Source of the DNA: Ulva prolifera
Lineage: Eukaryota; Chlorophyta; Ulvophyceae; Ulvales; Ulvaceae
Assembly (NCBI GenBank): GCA_023078555.1
Contig: CM041202.1
Span: forward strand, 6,248,522 to 6,312,521
Direction of reading: 5' to 3'
Length of the DNA: 64,000 nt
The stretch's first letter is position 1. Every line of letters begins with the position of its first letter. Of the stretch, positions 23,152 through 32,148 are shown piece by piece. The notes beneath the pieces were generated by a model, which searched no databases, had not been told where the DNA came from, and was given only the letters and a program-made list of their open reading frames with translations. The position numbers were made by a program, and so were the translations under genes.

Positions 23152-23516
23152 CCTGTGCCCTCCCACGAGGACACGAGCATTGCCTGCTCGTGCAGCCAGG
23201 AGGAGAGCGCGAGACAGGTAGTGACAATCACTTCCTTGGCCGTACCCAGCTCCCTCGTCCGACTCTCCACCACGTCGTCTCGCAGAACCACCCCCAGGGA
23301 CCACCACACCGACACCCCAGGACCGGACAGTGGACCGTCGTTGCGGCCGACGCGGGCACGATCCGTAAAACGCCCGTCCCTTGAAATTAAAGTACCCACT
23401 ACAGGGATTCTCTGAGTACGCATGCGACCAACGAGTAAGTCTCCGCTGCGAGCGGAAGTAGGCCCATTCTGGGTACTTGACAGTCCTGCAACTGCTGCAG
23501 CATGGCGCGGATCCAT
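23152..23516 (-). CDS. Transposon accessory protein, partial (paralogue of the gene at 26,199)
   Basis: Start at the ATG at 23,516 (MDPRHAAAVAGL); the frame is open to the N. The core VVGTLISRDGRFTDRARVG, then LGVVLRDDVVES, then VTTCLALSSWLHEQAMLV aligns over about 85 residues with IGTLISRSGHFTNVGRVG, VGLQVVDRVETS and VIACLQLGGWLREQERMLV of the gene at 26,199. Identity is moderate, so these are diverged relatives from two elements rather than a recent copy. I do not recognise the domain. Upstream lie a hairpin array and a TAGTG terminus, so this is the gene nearest that element end. The C-terminal part is lost at the N. Confidence 0.55.
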
Positions 23517-23774
23517 TGTATGCAAATAAATATTTTGGTCACTGCCGGAAGCGGAAACTGGTCACGAGCAGCGCAGCTAGGCGAAGGAATACGACGCCAG
23601 CAGGGACGCGGTGCACTTAAACGCCAGGTGAACTCCAAACGCTGGAAGTTAGCCGTATCAGACACTATATCCACCGTTTGTCCTTCATGAAGCACGACCC
23701 AAGTTGGGGGCCCCCCGAATGCAAAGGCCGCTCTGATCACTCGGGTAGGGCAGGGTGAGATCAACCGCGCTGGA

Positions 23775-24325
23775 GCGGGTCATTCGCCGAATGGCCACTC
23801 TGGACCAAGCGCATGCATTCGTGTCCAGGAGGACGGGCGCACGCCTTACCTGAGCATGATGACGTAACTCCGCCAGAGTGGCCATTCGCCGAATGGCCAC
23901 TCTGGACCAGCGCATGCATTCGTGTCCAGGAGGACGGCAGCACGCCTTACCTGGAGCATGATGACGTAACTCCGCCAGAGTGGCCATTCGCCGAATGGCC
24001 ACTCTGGACCACCGCATGCATTCGTGTCCAGGAGGACGGGCGCACGCCTTACCTGGAGCATGATGACGTAACTCCGCCAGAGTGGCCATTCGCCGAATGG
24101 CCACTCTGGACCAGCGCATGCATTCGTGTCCAGGAGGACGGGCGCACGCCTTACCTGGAGCATGATGACGTAACTCCGCCAGAGTGGCCATTCGCCGAAT
24201 GGCCACTCTGGACCAGCGCATGCATTCGTGTCCAGGAGGACGGGCGCACGCCTTACCTGGAGCATGATGACGTAACTCCGCCAGAGTGGCCATTCGCCGA
24301 ATGGCCACTCTGGACCACCGCATGC
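23775..24325. repeat. Hairpin minisatellite type 2, array b (six 102-bp units)
   Basis: The hairpin core CATTCGCC starts at 23,781, 23,883, 23,985, 24,087, 24,189 and 24,291, exactly 102 bp apart. Five cores read AGAGTGGCCATTCG-C-CGAATGGCCACTCT (14-bp arms, 1-base loop); the first copy is degenerate on its left arm. The spacer contains GCATGCATTCGTGTCCAGGA, ACGCCTTACCTGGAGCATGA and TGACGTAACTCCGCC. Long open frames on both strands arise because 102 is a multiple of three. Confidence 0.9.
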
Positions 24326-24878
24326 ATTCGTGTCCAGGAACCTATGGGCACGCTTCCCGGCCACCATTCACAGGGCGACGACCAACACTACAAGGACTGC
24401 TGCCGAGCCTGACATACGGACCAACGCTATCTTGTGGGCGATGCAAAAAGTCACCGCTGTTGTGAGCCTGCCTCCAGCTTCCTGCCGCTTCGTCTCCTGC
24501 CCAAAGTCGATGTCAGTTGCCATGAGTATGGGTCCACATATACCTGCAACCGTGTCCAATCCAGTCGTTTCCAGATCCGCATGTAGTAATAAAGTAACCA
24601 ATAGTATCATTCGATCCACTGACAGCGCGGGCTTGGCCCGAAGTGACCTCGTATCATGGCAGCCGGCGCAGACATGCGAAGGCCACTTGCAGCGGTAAGG
24701 TACGTCCACAGTCCGGCGGAATATACCTGGGTCGGCGGATGGTTCGGTGCCAAAGTCCAAGGTCCATCCGACTGCTCGCATCCGATGACGTCGGAGAGGT
24801 ATCAGAGAGTGAACGGACTTTCGGAATCTGGCGGACGACACCCCGGATCCGTTTCAGTGTGTCGCCATTCTCCTAGTG
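24326..24878. mobile_element. Transposon subterminal region and right terminus (TAGTG at 24,874-24,878)
   Basis: The last 180 bp are rich in TCCG/CGGA words (AGTCCGGCGG, GGTCGGCGGATGG, CATCCGACTG, CATCCGATGACGTCGGA, GACGGACTT-like runs, CCCGGATCCG). The end reads TGTCGCCATTCTCCTAGTG. The layout of minus-strand gene, six hairpins, about 550 bp and TAGTG matches that at 1-3505. No gene is seen, and a left partner terminus was not found in the window. Confidence 0.55.
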
Positions 24879-24893
24879 CGGGCCGCTGTGCAC

Positions 24894-25676
24894 ATGGGCG
24901 ACACCGACTCTGATGACGGTGATGACGACAGGGTGTTTGGGGCGGGTAAGGACCTCGACGCCGAAGAGAAGAAAGAAGTGATGCCGCTGGGGTACACTGG
25001 GGTCGGTGAGTTGTCCGGGCTGCCTTACCTGCTCTACCACCAGGACGCCCTGCAGGAGGCAGGGTGGCCGACCCAGCGGGTCCTGGGTGCGGGCTACGGC
25101 AGGAGAGAGGCCATCATGCGGGCGCTTGGGCTGCCGGTTGCTGGGGAGGTTGTTGCTGAGCGGCAGCTCTGTGAGGTGCACCTGCGAAAATTCCTGCGAG
25201 GGCGGGCTTTGGTAGGGGATGTCCTGACCTGTGCGCAGCACACTGGTCAGGGTAAGAAAGACAATCGATGGTGCCTGTTGAAGTACCATGTAGTAGAAGA
25301 GGGTACGAATAGGGGCCAGGATCGGTACTATGTCGGCGACTTGCAATACATAGTCCGGGCCAGGCTCAGCACGGCAGACGGGTCGCATGTCTGTAGAACC
25401 TGCACTGTAGAGGCCAGCGTACTGTACCTCGGTGTGACAGACGTGTACGAGTGTAGTACACCCTATACACCCGGATGCAGGGAGGCGGATGAGGAGCTGA
25501 ACCGCGCTCCCGAGTTTTACAGGGTTGAGGGCGTGCATCACCGTTCCTCGGCTTACACTGGCCGGTATGTAGTGAACATTGATTCTATGGCCGGGCAGCT
25601 GGTTCCGGTGAAACGGACGGCAGGAGGTGTTCAGTACTGGCAGACAGCGAACAAGGCCTCCGGGCGTACTGTGTAA
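24894..25676 (+). CDS. Transposon-type protein, C-terminal-like exon
   Basis: The first ATG is at 24,894 (MGDTDSDDGDDDRVFG), 16 bases beyond the transposon terminus. The protein is acidic at its N-terminus, then has ERQLCEVHLRKFLRG, DRYYVGDLQYIVRARL, HVCRTCTVEASVLYLGVTDVYE, FYRVEGVHHRSSAYTGRYVV and QLVPVKRTAGG. The order of a YYVGDLQY-like strand, a middle part, then a VVN..LVPV end resembles the C-terminal region of Tnp2-type element proteins, but this is a weak likeness. The frame can stop at 25,674-25,676, yet the same bases read GT|GTAAGTAGG, an ideal splice donor, so it may be an internal exon whose next exon is missing. It could be the severed tail of a transposase gene. Confidence 0.4.
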   Translation: MGDTDSDDGDDDRVFGAGKDLDAEEKKEVMPLGYTGVGELSGLPYLLYHQDALQEAGWPTQRVLGAGYGRREAIMRALGLPVAGEVVAERQLCEVHLRKFLRGRALVGDVLTCAQHTGQGKKDNRWCLLKYHVVEEGTNRGQDRYYVGDLQYIVRARLSTADGSHVCRTCTVEASVLYLGVTDVYECSTPYTPGCREADEELNRAPEFYRVEGVHHRSSAYTGRYVVNIDSMAGQLVPVKRTAGGVQYWQTANKASGRTV

Positions 25677-25719
25677 GTAGGTCATCCCCCATATGGCGGC
25701 CACCATGCGGAATGCATGA

Positions 25720-26017
25720 GCCCAGTCAGCGCCACCGTGGAATGGATGGTGGCCCACCAACCATTCCGCATGCGAGCAATGCATGAGCCCAGTCAGCGCC
25801 ACCGTGGAATGGTTGGTGGCCCACCAACCATTCCGCATGCGAGCAATGCATGAGCCCAGTCAGCGCCATCTGTGGAATGTATGGTGGCCCACCAACCATT
25901 CCGCATGCGAGCAATGCATGAGCCCAGGACAGCTGAAGTGTCTACAGGATGCCCGCGTGCACAGTGTCGATGCTGTGACGTCCTGTGGAGCTCGCCAAGG
26001 CCAGCCTGGTTTCTAAT
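25720..26017. repeat. Hairpin minisatellite type 1, array c, inverted copy of the 2,530-3,030 block
   Basis: Three units (about 67 bp; GGAATG starts at 25,739, 25,806 and 25,874) are followed by about 90 bp ending GGTTTCTAATGG. The block is the reverse complement of the array and spacer upstream of the protease gene at 2531. Similarity stops at this ATGG: the protease copy continues into coding sequence, while here ATGGCGCGG runs into a stop. The region 26,018-26,198 is unrelated and serves as leader for the next gene. Confidence 0.85.
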
Positions 26018-26198
26018 GGCGCGGTAATTCCCTTTATATGAGGCATCGTCGGCCCCGCGTGTCTTCACTGCATCGATCTCGACTCTGACCTGTGTGTACG
26101 TACGCGGTATTGTCCCTCGGCTACTGGCGCCGGCAGTACCAAAGCGCGTGCTGCGTCCCGTTTAATACACGCGAACTGTTAAATTATTGTTACATAAG

Positions 26199-29100
26199 AT
26201 GTCGGCCGTAGGCGGCGAGGGTGCTGTTGCCTGCCGTGAAGGGGATGTCCAGCCTGACACCAGCGTCACAGTAACCATCCCGCACAGCCGTCTGCGGGCG
26301 GCGCTATTGCCCGCTATTGGGACATTAATATCTAGGTCAGGTCATTTCACCAATGTAGGGCGGGTCGGGCCCAAAGGGACGCCCGACTCCCACGCTGCTT
26401 GCGATGCTTGGTTTGACGTCGGGCTACAGGTCGTAGACCGGGTCGAAACATCCGTAGATCAGAGCGTTGCATACGTGAAGTATGCTGTAGTCATCGCCTG
26501 CCTGCAACTCGGGGGGTGGCTGCGCGAGCAGGAGAGGATGTTGGTGCCCGCATGGGGGGGACTATCCGCACCCCCGCCTGGATGTGACGCCCCTTTGGCC
26601 TGGGTCAAGCTGTATGGTAGGAGGAAGGTGTGCCCATCTCCAGTGATTTTGATGCCGTCGCATCTGCTACAGGACCCCTTGGAGGGTACTCCTAGCGCCC
26701 TTGCCCAGCCGCCACGCCGGGCCATTGTCGGGGCCTTCGACCTTATGTGGTTACCATGAGCATGCAGGAACTGGTCAGTGGACATGTGCGCCCACGTGCC
26801 CCACCGGCGCCCGCACAGGCTTCGGATTCGGGTCGCGCCGGGCCTGCCGGCTCCGAGACAGTGCAGCAGAGCGATAGGGCGGTGATTGGGGTTCCGTCCT
26901 TGCCGAAAACCAAGAAGCGGAAGGAGGCGGATCCTGCCCCGAAGGCAGACACCGGTGCGTTTCAGTATTGGGTTTATGCCAAGTCATGCATTGTCGCCCG
27001 ACATGTGCAGCCGTATGGTTACAAATGCAGGTTTTGTGGAGTATGCGGTGACCGGCCCCCGGTCCATTCTGTGGGCCTGGTGTTTTTTTTTCAGCCGCAT
27101 CCACCCTGACTCCCAGCCCATGATGGTGCCGTCCAACAAGCGGCAGAAAACCGGGGCGGAGACGGACAGTCAACAGCCCATAGGCAACACCAGGGTGGCT
27201 GGGCCCACCTGTAATGTGCCTGTCGGCATGAATCCGCTGTGCACCCTGTTCTTGACCGAGAAGACACTGGCCCGCACTTATTGCGATGCTGACGATCTGA
27301 CCCCAAGCCAGCAGCTGGCGCAGAGGGTGTACCTGCAACCCTCCTGCCGCGCCGTGCTTGCACAGCAAGCTGGCGCCCCCTCTACCACGGTGACACAGCT
27401 CTCCGCCGCCGGTGATCTCCTGTACCAGATCCACATCTACTTCCCTCTTCTGATTGAAGTTTATGTGTGCCCCCCCCCCCCCCCCCCCCCTCCCCCCCCC
27501 CCCCCCCCCTGGAACCCCACTCGTGTCAGACATGCATGGTCACCCAGATTCTCGAGGTCCGGTAGTACTCGCTGGTAGCCTGCTGGTGTTGTCCCTAGTT
27601 CTGACTAACAATTGCTCCGTTAGACCGGTCGTGGACTGGGGATAGCTTTTGGCTTACATCCCCTCTGTCTCCAGGACATGGACACCCTCGGGGATTTTGT
27701 GGAAGCTGTCGCAAATCTTGCGCCTTTCGTAGTGCAGTACGCTGCGACGCATCCTCTGATCAAACCGGCGCCGGTGCGGCCTCTATGGACCTGTATCCTG
27801 CTGTAGTCACGCTGATGATAAGTTTACACATTTTTCAATCGACTGGCGCTTTTTTAACAGATCTGCCTTGTAGGAGACCGATGAGTCTGTGGTATTGTGT
27901 CCGTGGTTCGCATCTGTCGGGGCGTTTCACCTAGCCATCCTCAACGCTGCTGTTTCGTACATGCCGGTGCGCAAGGGCCGGTCCACCTGCGACTCCGGGC
28001 TGCAGCTGTGCATCCGATCGTACCAGGTTATGGTGTACGGTTCGGCGCACTCAGACCCGGATTTCAGTGATCGGCTGCCAAACTGGCAACTTGAAGCTCA
28101 TCGTTTGGACAGCCGCTGCTTCGAGGACCCTCTTTATGCGGCCATATTCGTCACCGCCGTGAACACCTCGTGTGCGCACCTGGGGTTTCCCATCCAAGCC
28201 CATGTACTGGCGATGACGTATCCGAATCATGGTGTGTTCGGCTCGCCTCCCCGAGTAACTGACCGGGTACACGGCTCGATATGCAGGGCTGACCGCCTGG
28301 GGCGTCGGGGCTCCCGTGAAAGACTTCACCAGCCTCCTCATTCCCTTGTGCCCGCCAGATACACTCTGGCATTGGGGGCTGAGGGCGTGGCGGTACCTTT
28401 GCACCGTCTCTGCAACCCCGGCTGCCGAAGAGCAGGGTGGTGTGAAGAAGAAAGCCAAGTGGTTGACCCTGGTACCCTCGTCGTTCCAGGACATTGACGA
28501 CTGGGGGTACAACGGGGCCACTGCTCTGGCTACAAGAGCCATCGCCATGGGCCTACAGAATGAAGTCTGCTCCAGGTGTGCGGATGTGCCAACACGCTGT
28601 TTGGGGAAGTTCCCATCATACTACAGTTGTATCGGATCGGTATTTTGTAGCTTTTAGGACAGTCGGCTGTAACGCATGCTCTGATTATCCAGGATCGAGT
28701 TCAGCCACATCCCTAACTGCGTCCTGCAGCAGCTCCCCCCCGGTTCACAGCGTGTACCGCAGGTGTCTATTGCCGAGGTGGGTGGCAGTAGTCGCACGCG
28801 TACAGATGACAGTCCATGGGGAGTAGGGGCTGGCGACAAGCGGGACAGAGGTGATCTCGATGTCGCGTCCGGTAAGGGAAGCAAGCCCCGTCATGGCGCC
28901 ACAGGTGTGGTGATGGGGCAGTCAGCGGCTGGTGCTGGGGGTGCTGGTGGGGCTGACCCCGCCACCGCGGCCGGGGGTGCCGCTGCCGGCGCTGCTGATC
29001 AGACCAAGCCCTCTCATGGCGCCACGGGTGACGGGGGGGAACAGTCAGCGGCTGGTGCTGGGGGTGCTGGTGGGGCTGACCCCGCCACCGCGGCCGGGTG

Positions 29101-30574
29101 TGCCGCTGCCGGCGCTGCTGATCAGGCCAAGCCCTCTCATGGCGACACGGGTGACGGGGGGAAACAGTCAGCGGCTGGTGCTGGGGGTGCTGGTGGGGCT
29201 GACCCCGCCACCGCGGCCGGGTGTGCCGCTGCCGGCGCTGCTGATCAGGCCAAGCCCTCTCATGGCGACACGGGTGACGGGGGGAAACAGTCAGCGGCTG
29301 GTGCTGGGGGTGCTGGTGGGGCTGACCCCGCCACCGCGGCCGGGGGTGCCGCTGCCGGCGCTGCTGATCAGACCAAGCCCTCTCATGGCGCCACGGGTGA
29401 CGGGGGGGAACAGTCAGCGGCTGGTGCTGGGGGTGCTGGTGGGGCTGACCCCGCCACCGCGGCCGGGGGTGCCGCTGCCGGCGCTCCTGATCAGGCCAAG
29501 CCCTCTCATGGCGCCACGGGTGACGGGGGGGAACAGTCAGCGGCTGGTGCTGGGGGTGCTGGTGGGGCTGACCCCGCCACCGCGGCCGGGGGTGCCGCTG
29601 CCGGCGCTGCTGATCAGGCCAAGCCCTCTCATGGCGCCACGGGGTGACGGGGCGGAACAGTCAGCGGCTGGTGCTGGGGGTGCTGGTGGGGCTGACCCCG
29701 CCACCGCGGCCGGGGGTGCCGCTGCAGGCGCTGCTGATCAGGCCAAGCCCTCTCATGGCGCCACGGGTGACGGGAGTGGGCCATCGCTGTCCTCTTCCGA
29801 GGGGGGGTGGGATGGTGGGAGTGTGGAATGGGGGCTCGCCTCGAGCCTGTATGGACGCAACGCCGCTAGGTGGCCTGATGGGGGAACCCTCCTGGATACT
29901 CTTGCCCGAGTTTCTGGGATTGCCACCCCCCCCCAAGACCCCTCCACCGGGGTCGCAGACGGGGGGGGGGGGGGGGGGGGGGGGGGGGCCTGCAAGCGGT
30001 GGTTTGCCCTCCAACTCACATGACCCTGCTCTCGGCCCGCAATATAACCCTGCATCCGGGCAGGTGCTTCCTAGCTTCGACCCCTCCACCGCTCTGGTTC
30101 CGTCGGTCGGGGTTTCTGTTAACACGCAGGATAACAGTCGGCAAATTGTCATAACCATAGACGACGAGCTGCCTCCGTCCGGGAACAACACCTGCAGCAG
30201 GGAGACTCTCCTGCATTGTGCCGCCGCCACCTGGCGCATCATGACGCGTTGCAACCCGCGGCTCCAGTCGCCCGGTGATGACCAGAGGATCATGCTGATG
30301 ATGGTCATCTCTGGGCACGGCCTGAACCCTGATGCTGCCGCTATGGACGAGGTTATCCTACTAAGTCAGGAGGTGTGTCGCATGCTGGCTCCGGGGCCTG
30401 AATCACTGTGCTTTGAATGTCCTCGTCGATGTGCATGGGATTACGGAGTGAGACAATCAGGGGCAGTGTAACAACTTGGCGCCTGTGCAGACTCCCCAGG
30501 ACGACGTGGGGGACTTACTGGAGACGCTAGACCTACTGGCCGCACCTGGAGATCATGCTGTCGACGATTCATAG
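26199..30574 (+). CDS. Transposon-encoded protein with 41-residue Gly/Ala repeats, multi-exon
   Basis: Start at the ATG at 26,199 (MSAVGGEGAVACREGD). The N-terminal domain (GTLISRSGHFTNVGRVG .. CLQLGGWLREQERMLV) is shared with the protein at 23,152-23,516. Later coding blocks, separated by plausible introns (one acceptor is T9CAG at about 27,093), read LPKTKKRKEADPAP (nuclear-signal-like); PCRAVLAQQAG; DMDTLGDFVEAVANLAPF; VVLCPWFASVGAFHLAILNA; FTSLLIPLCPPDTLWHWGLR; seven 41-residue repeats (ADPATAAGGAAAGAADQAKP); SVNTQDNSRQIVITIDDELP; and a last exon DDVGDLLETLDLLAAPGDHAV stopping at 30,572-30,574. One repeat has an extra G at 29,641-29,644 that shifts the frame, so this copy is either broken or has a base error. 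Function unknown. It converges on the protease gene. Confidence 0.5.
27471..27509. repeat. Poly-C tract in a probable intron
   Basis: Thirty-eight C residues broken by one T, starting just after a possible donor (GTGTGC) and followed at 27,674 by the acceptor CTCCAG. The true length is uncertain, since such runs are error-prone. Bases 27,510-27,674 hold nothing else recognisable. Confidence 0.8.
28921..29785 (+). repeat. Coding minisatellite, seven 123-bp (41-codon) units
   Basis: GTCAGCGG starts at 28,921, 29,044, 29,167, 29,290, 29,413, 29,536 and 29,660. The spacing is 123 bp, except 124 bp at the last step because of one extra G. Units are nearly identical and encode Gly/Ala-rich segments. 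A 28-base G run follows at 29,961-29,988. Confidence 0.9.
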
Positions 30575-31051
30575 ATTCCATGGGGTTGGGGTGGCCTGTT
30601 GTGCAGCGTGTACGACAGTGGGGGGATACTTGGTGCCATTCAGCAGTGCTGGAGCCACCACGCCGCATGGTTCTAGGCAAGTACGGTATTGTGTAGTGTC
30701 GGATCTGGTTACGGATTCATCAAGTCCCCTGTACCCCCTGTCCGCTTAGCATTACACACTACAGCTTATGCACTCGAGCTTCCACACGATATGTTACAAC
30801 CGCTGCCGCCCTGACAAGAACCTACGCCTGACCGCAGCCATGCTTTTATAAAAACGCCTGTATACCTGCTATGTCTTTCGATTGAGCGGCGGCAGTGGCG
30901 TCTTGAACAGAGCTTTGTACTGAGCCCCGAACACTCCATCCGGCTTCTGAACACTGCGGAGTATGTCGGGCCACAGTGTCGTCTGGCCAGACGGATGGAA
31001 TAGGTGCCTGCAACATTGAGTGATTCAGCTACGGAAGGAGGTCGCACTTGC

Positions 31052-31952
31052 CTACCTGGTGAAATGCAAAGTTTGCCAGGGTCTATACCTCACTTCTTCT
31101 TCTGACTGGTCTGGGCAGATAGCATCATCCAGATTGATGTCCCATCTGGCGTCGGTCAGGATTCTCCGTGCTTCCGCCACCCCAACGTCACCCGCGTCGT
31201 CGCCTGCACGCCCTCTCTTTTCCCATTCTTGAATCACGGATCGTGCCATGAGGATCCGATACAGGACCACCTCCTCTGCCTTCAGCGCCTTCAGTCTACC
31301 GACGACCAACCGGTCAACGCTGCTGCCATCTCTGAGCTGAAGTGGCGTCTCGTCCTTGCGTTTGTTGTCCACCTGTTTGATTACGTCACACACAGTCTCT
31401 GCATACAGGCACGTGAAAACGCCGCAGTCGTACGTGTTCCGCTGCTGAGGGACGTCTTTCACCTGTACACACACCTTGTGTATGGGAGCTGAGCCTACGT
31501 CTGCCCAGGTGTTGTATGTCAAACCGGGATGCAACCCCTCCTACAGTGTCAGGCGGCGACTGCCGAGTAGGACGCACCATGCGTAGGTTTAGTGTTTGCT
31601 TCGGCATCAATGCTGGCACATTCCCCTGTTTGGCGCCCCGCTTTGGCAGAACCCTGGGCCGACCACCCGACTGAACCTTGGGCAAGGGGGGGAGGGCGGG
31701 GGCGCCGTCAAGGCACTGACACAGAGCCACGCTCATCACCTCATTGATGGCGGTCGGGGCGGTTCCCGAGGCGCTCGGCAGGGAGTCATACCAGCTCATT
31801 GTAGGGCTCTTTGCTGACAGCAAGAGTCCTGCGAATCGGCATGTGATGTATCAGCCCCCCGTTGCGTGGTGGATGGTGGGGGTAACACCAAGGACATAAT
31901 GCAGTCAGGGTCATTGAAGCCGCACCTGGCGAGTACACCACTGCAAGTGCCC
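31052..31952 (-). CDS. Ulp1/C48-like cysteine protease of a DNA transposon, copy 2 (5' part lost in gap)
   Basis: Bases 31,172-31,952 match 1-781 at about 98%, including both intron positions (31,829-31,925 and 31,541-31,577). The Asp exon WYDSLPSASGTAP lies at 31,578-31,828. The last exon (31,540-31,052) carries VPQQRNTYDCGVFTCLYAE and runs on to a stop at 31,052, giving the C-terminus that is missing from copy 1: an acidic tail with AEARRILTDARWDINLDDA and RYRPWQTLHFTR. The CCTCAGCAG/CCACAGCAG difference between copies is silent, which fits recent selection on the protein. The His-containing exon is lost in the 100-N gap. It converges with the gene ending at 30,574; the 480 bp between them holds no further gene. 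Confidence 0.75.
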
Positions 31953-32052
31953 NNNNNNNNNNNNNNNNNNNNNNNNNNNNNNNNNNNNNNNNNNNNNNNN
32001 NNNNNNNNNNNNNNNNNNNNNNNNNNNNNNNNNNNNNNNNNNNNNNNNNNNN
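31953..32052. other. Assembly gap of exactly 100 N
   Basis: The standard length of a scaffold gap of unknown size. The flank 32,053-32,148 could be a minus-strand exon fragment (open frame ending in GCCG|GTAAG at the gap), so it may not belong to the protease element. Confidence 0.95.
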
Positions 32053-32148
32053 CTTACCGGCGTCATGGAAGTTTGATCCGGTTGAGAACGTGCTTGCCTT
32101 CAGAGCTTTTGACACCGCCCTAGGCGAGTCGCGTGCGCACGACACCAG

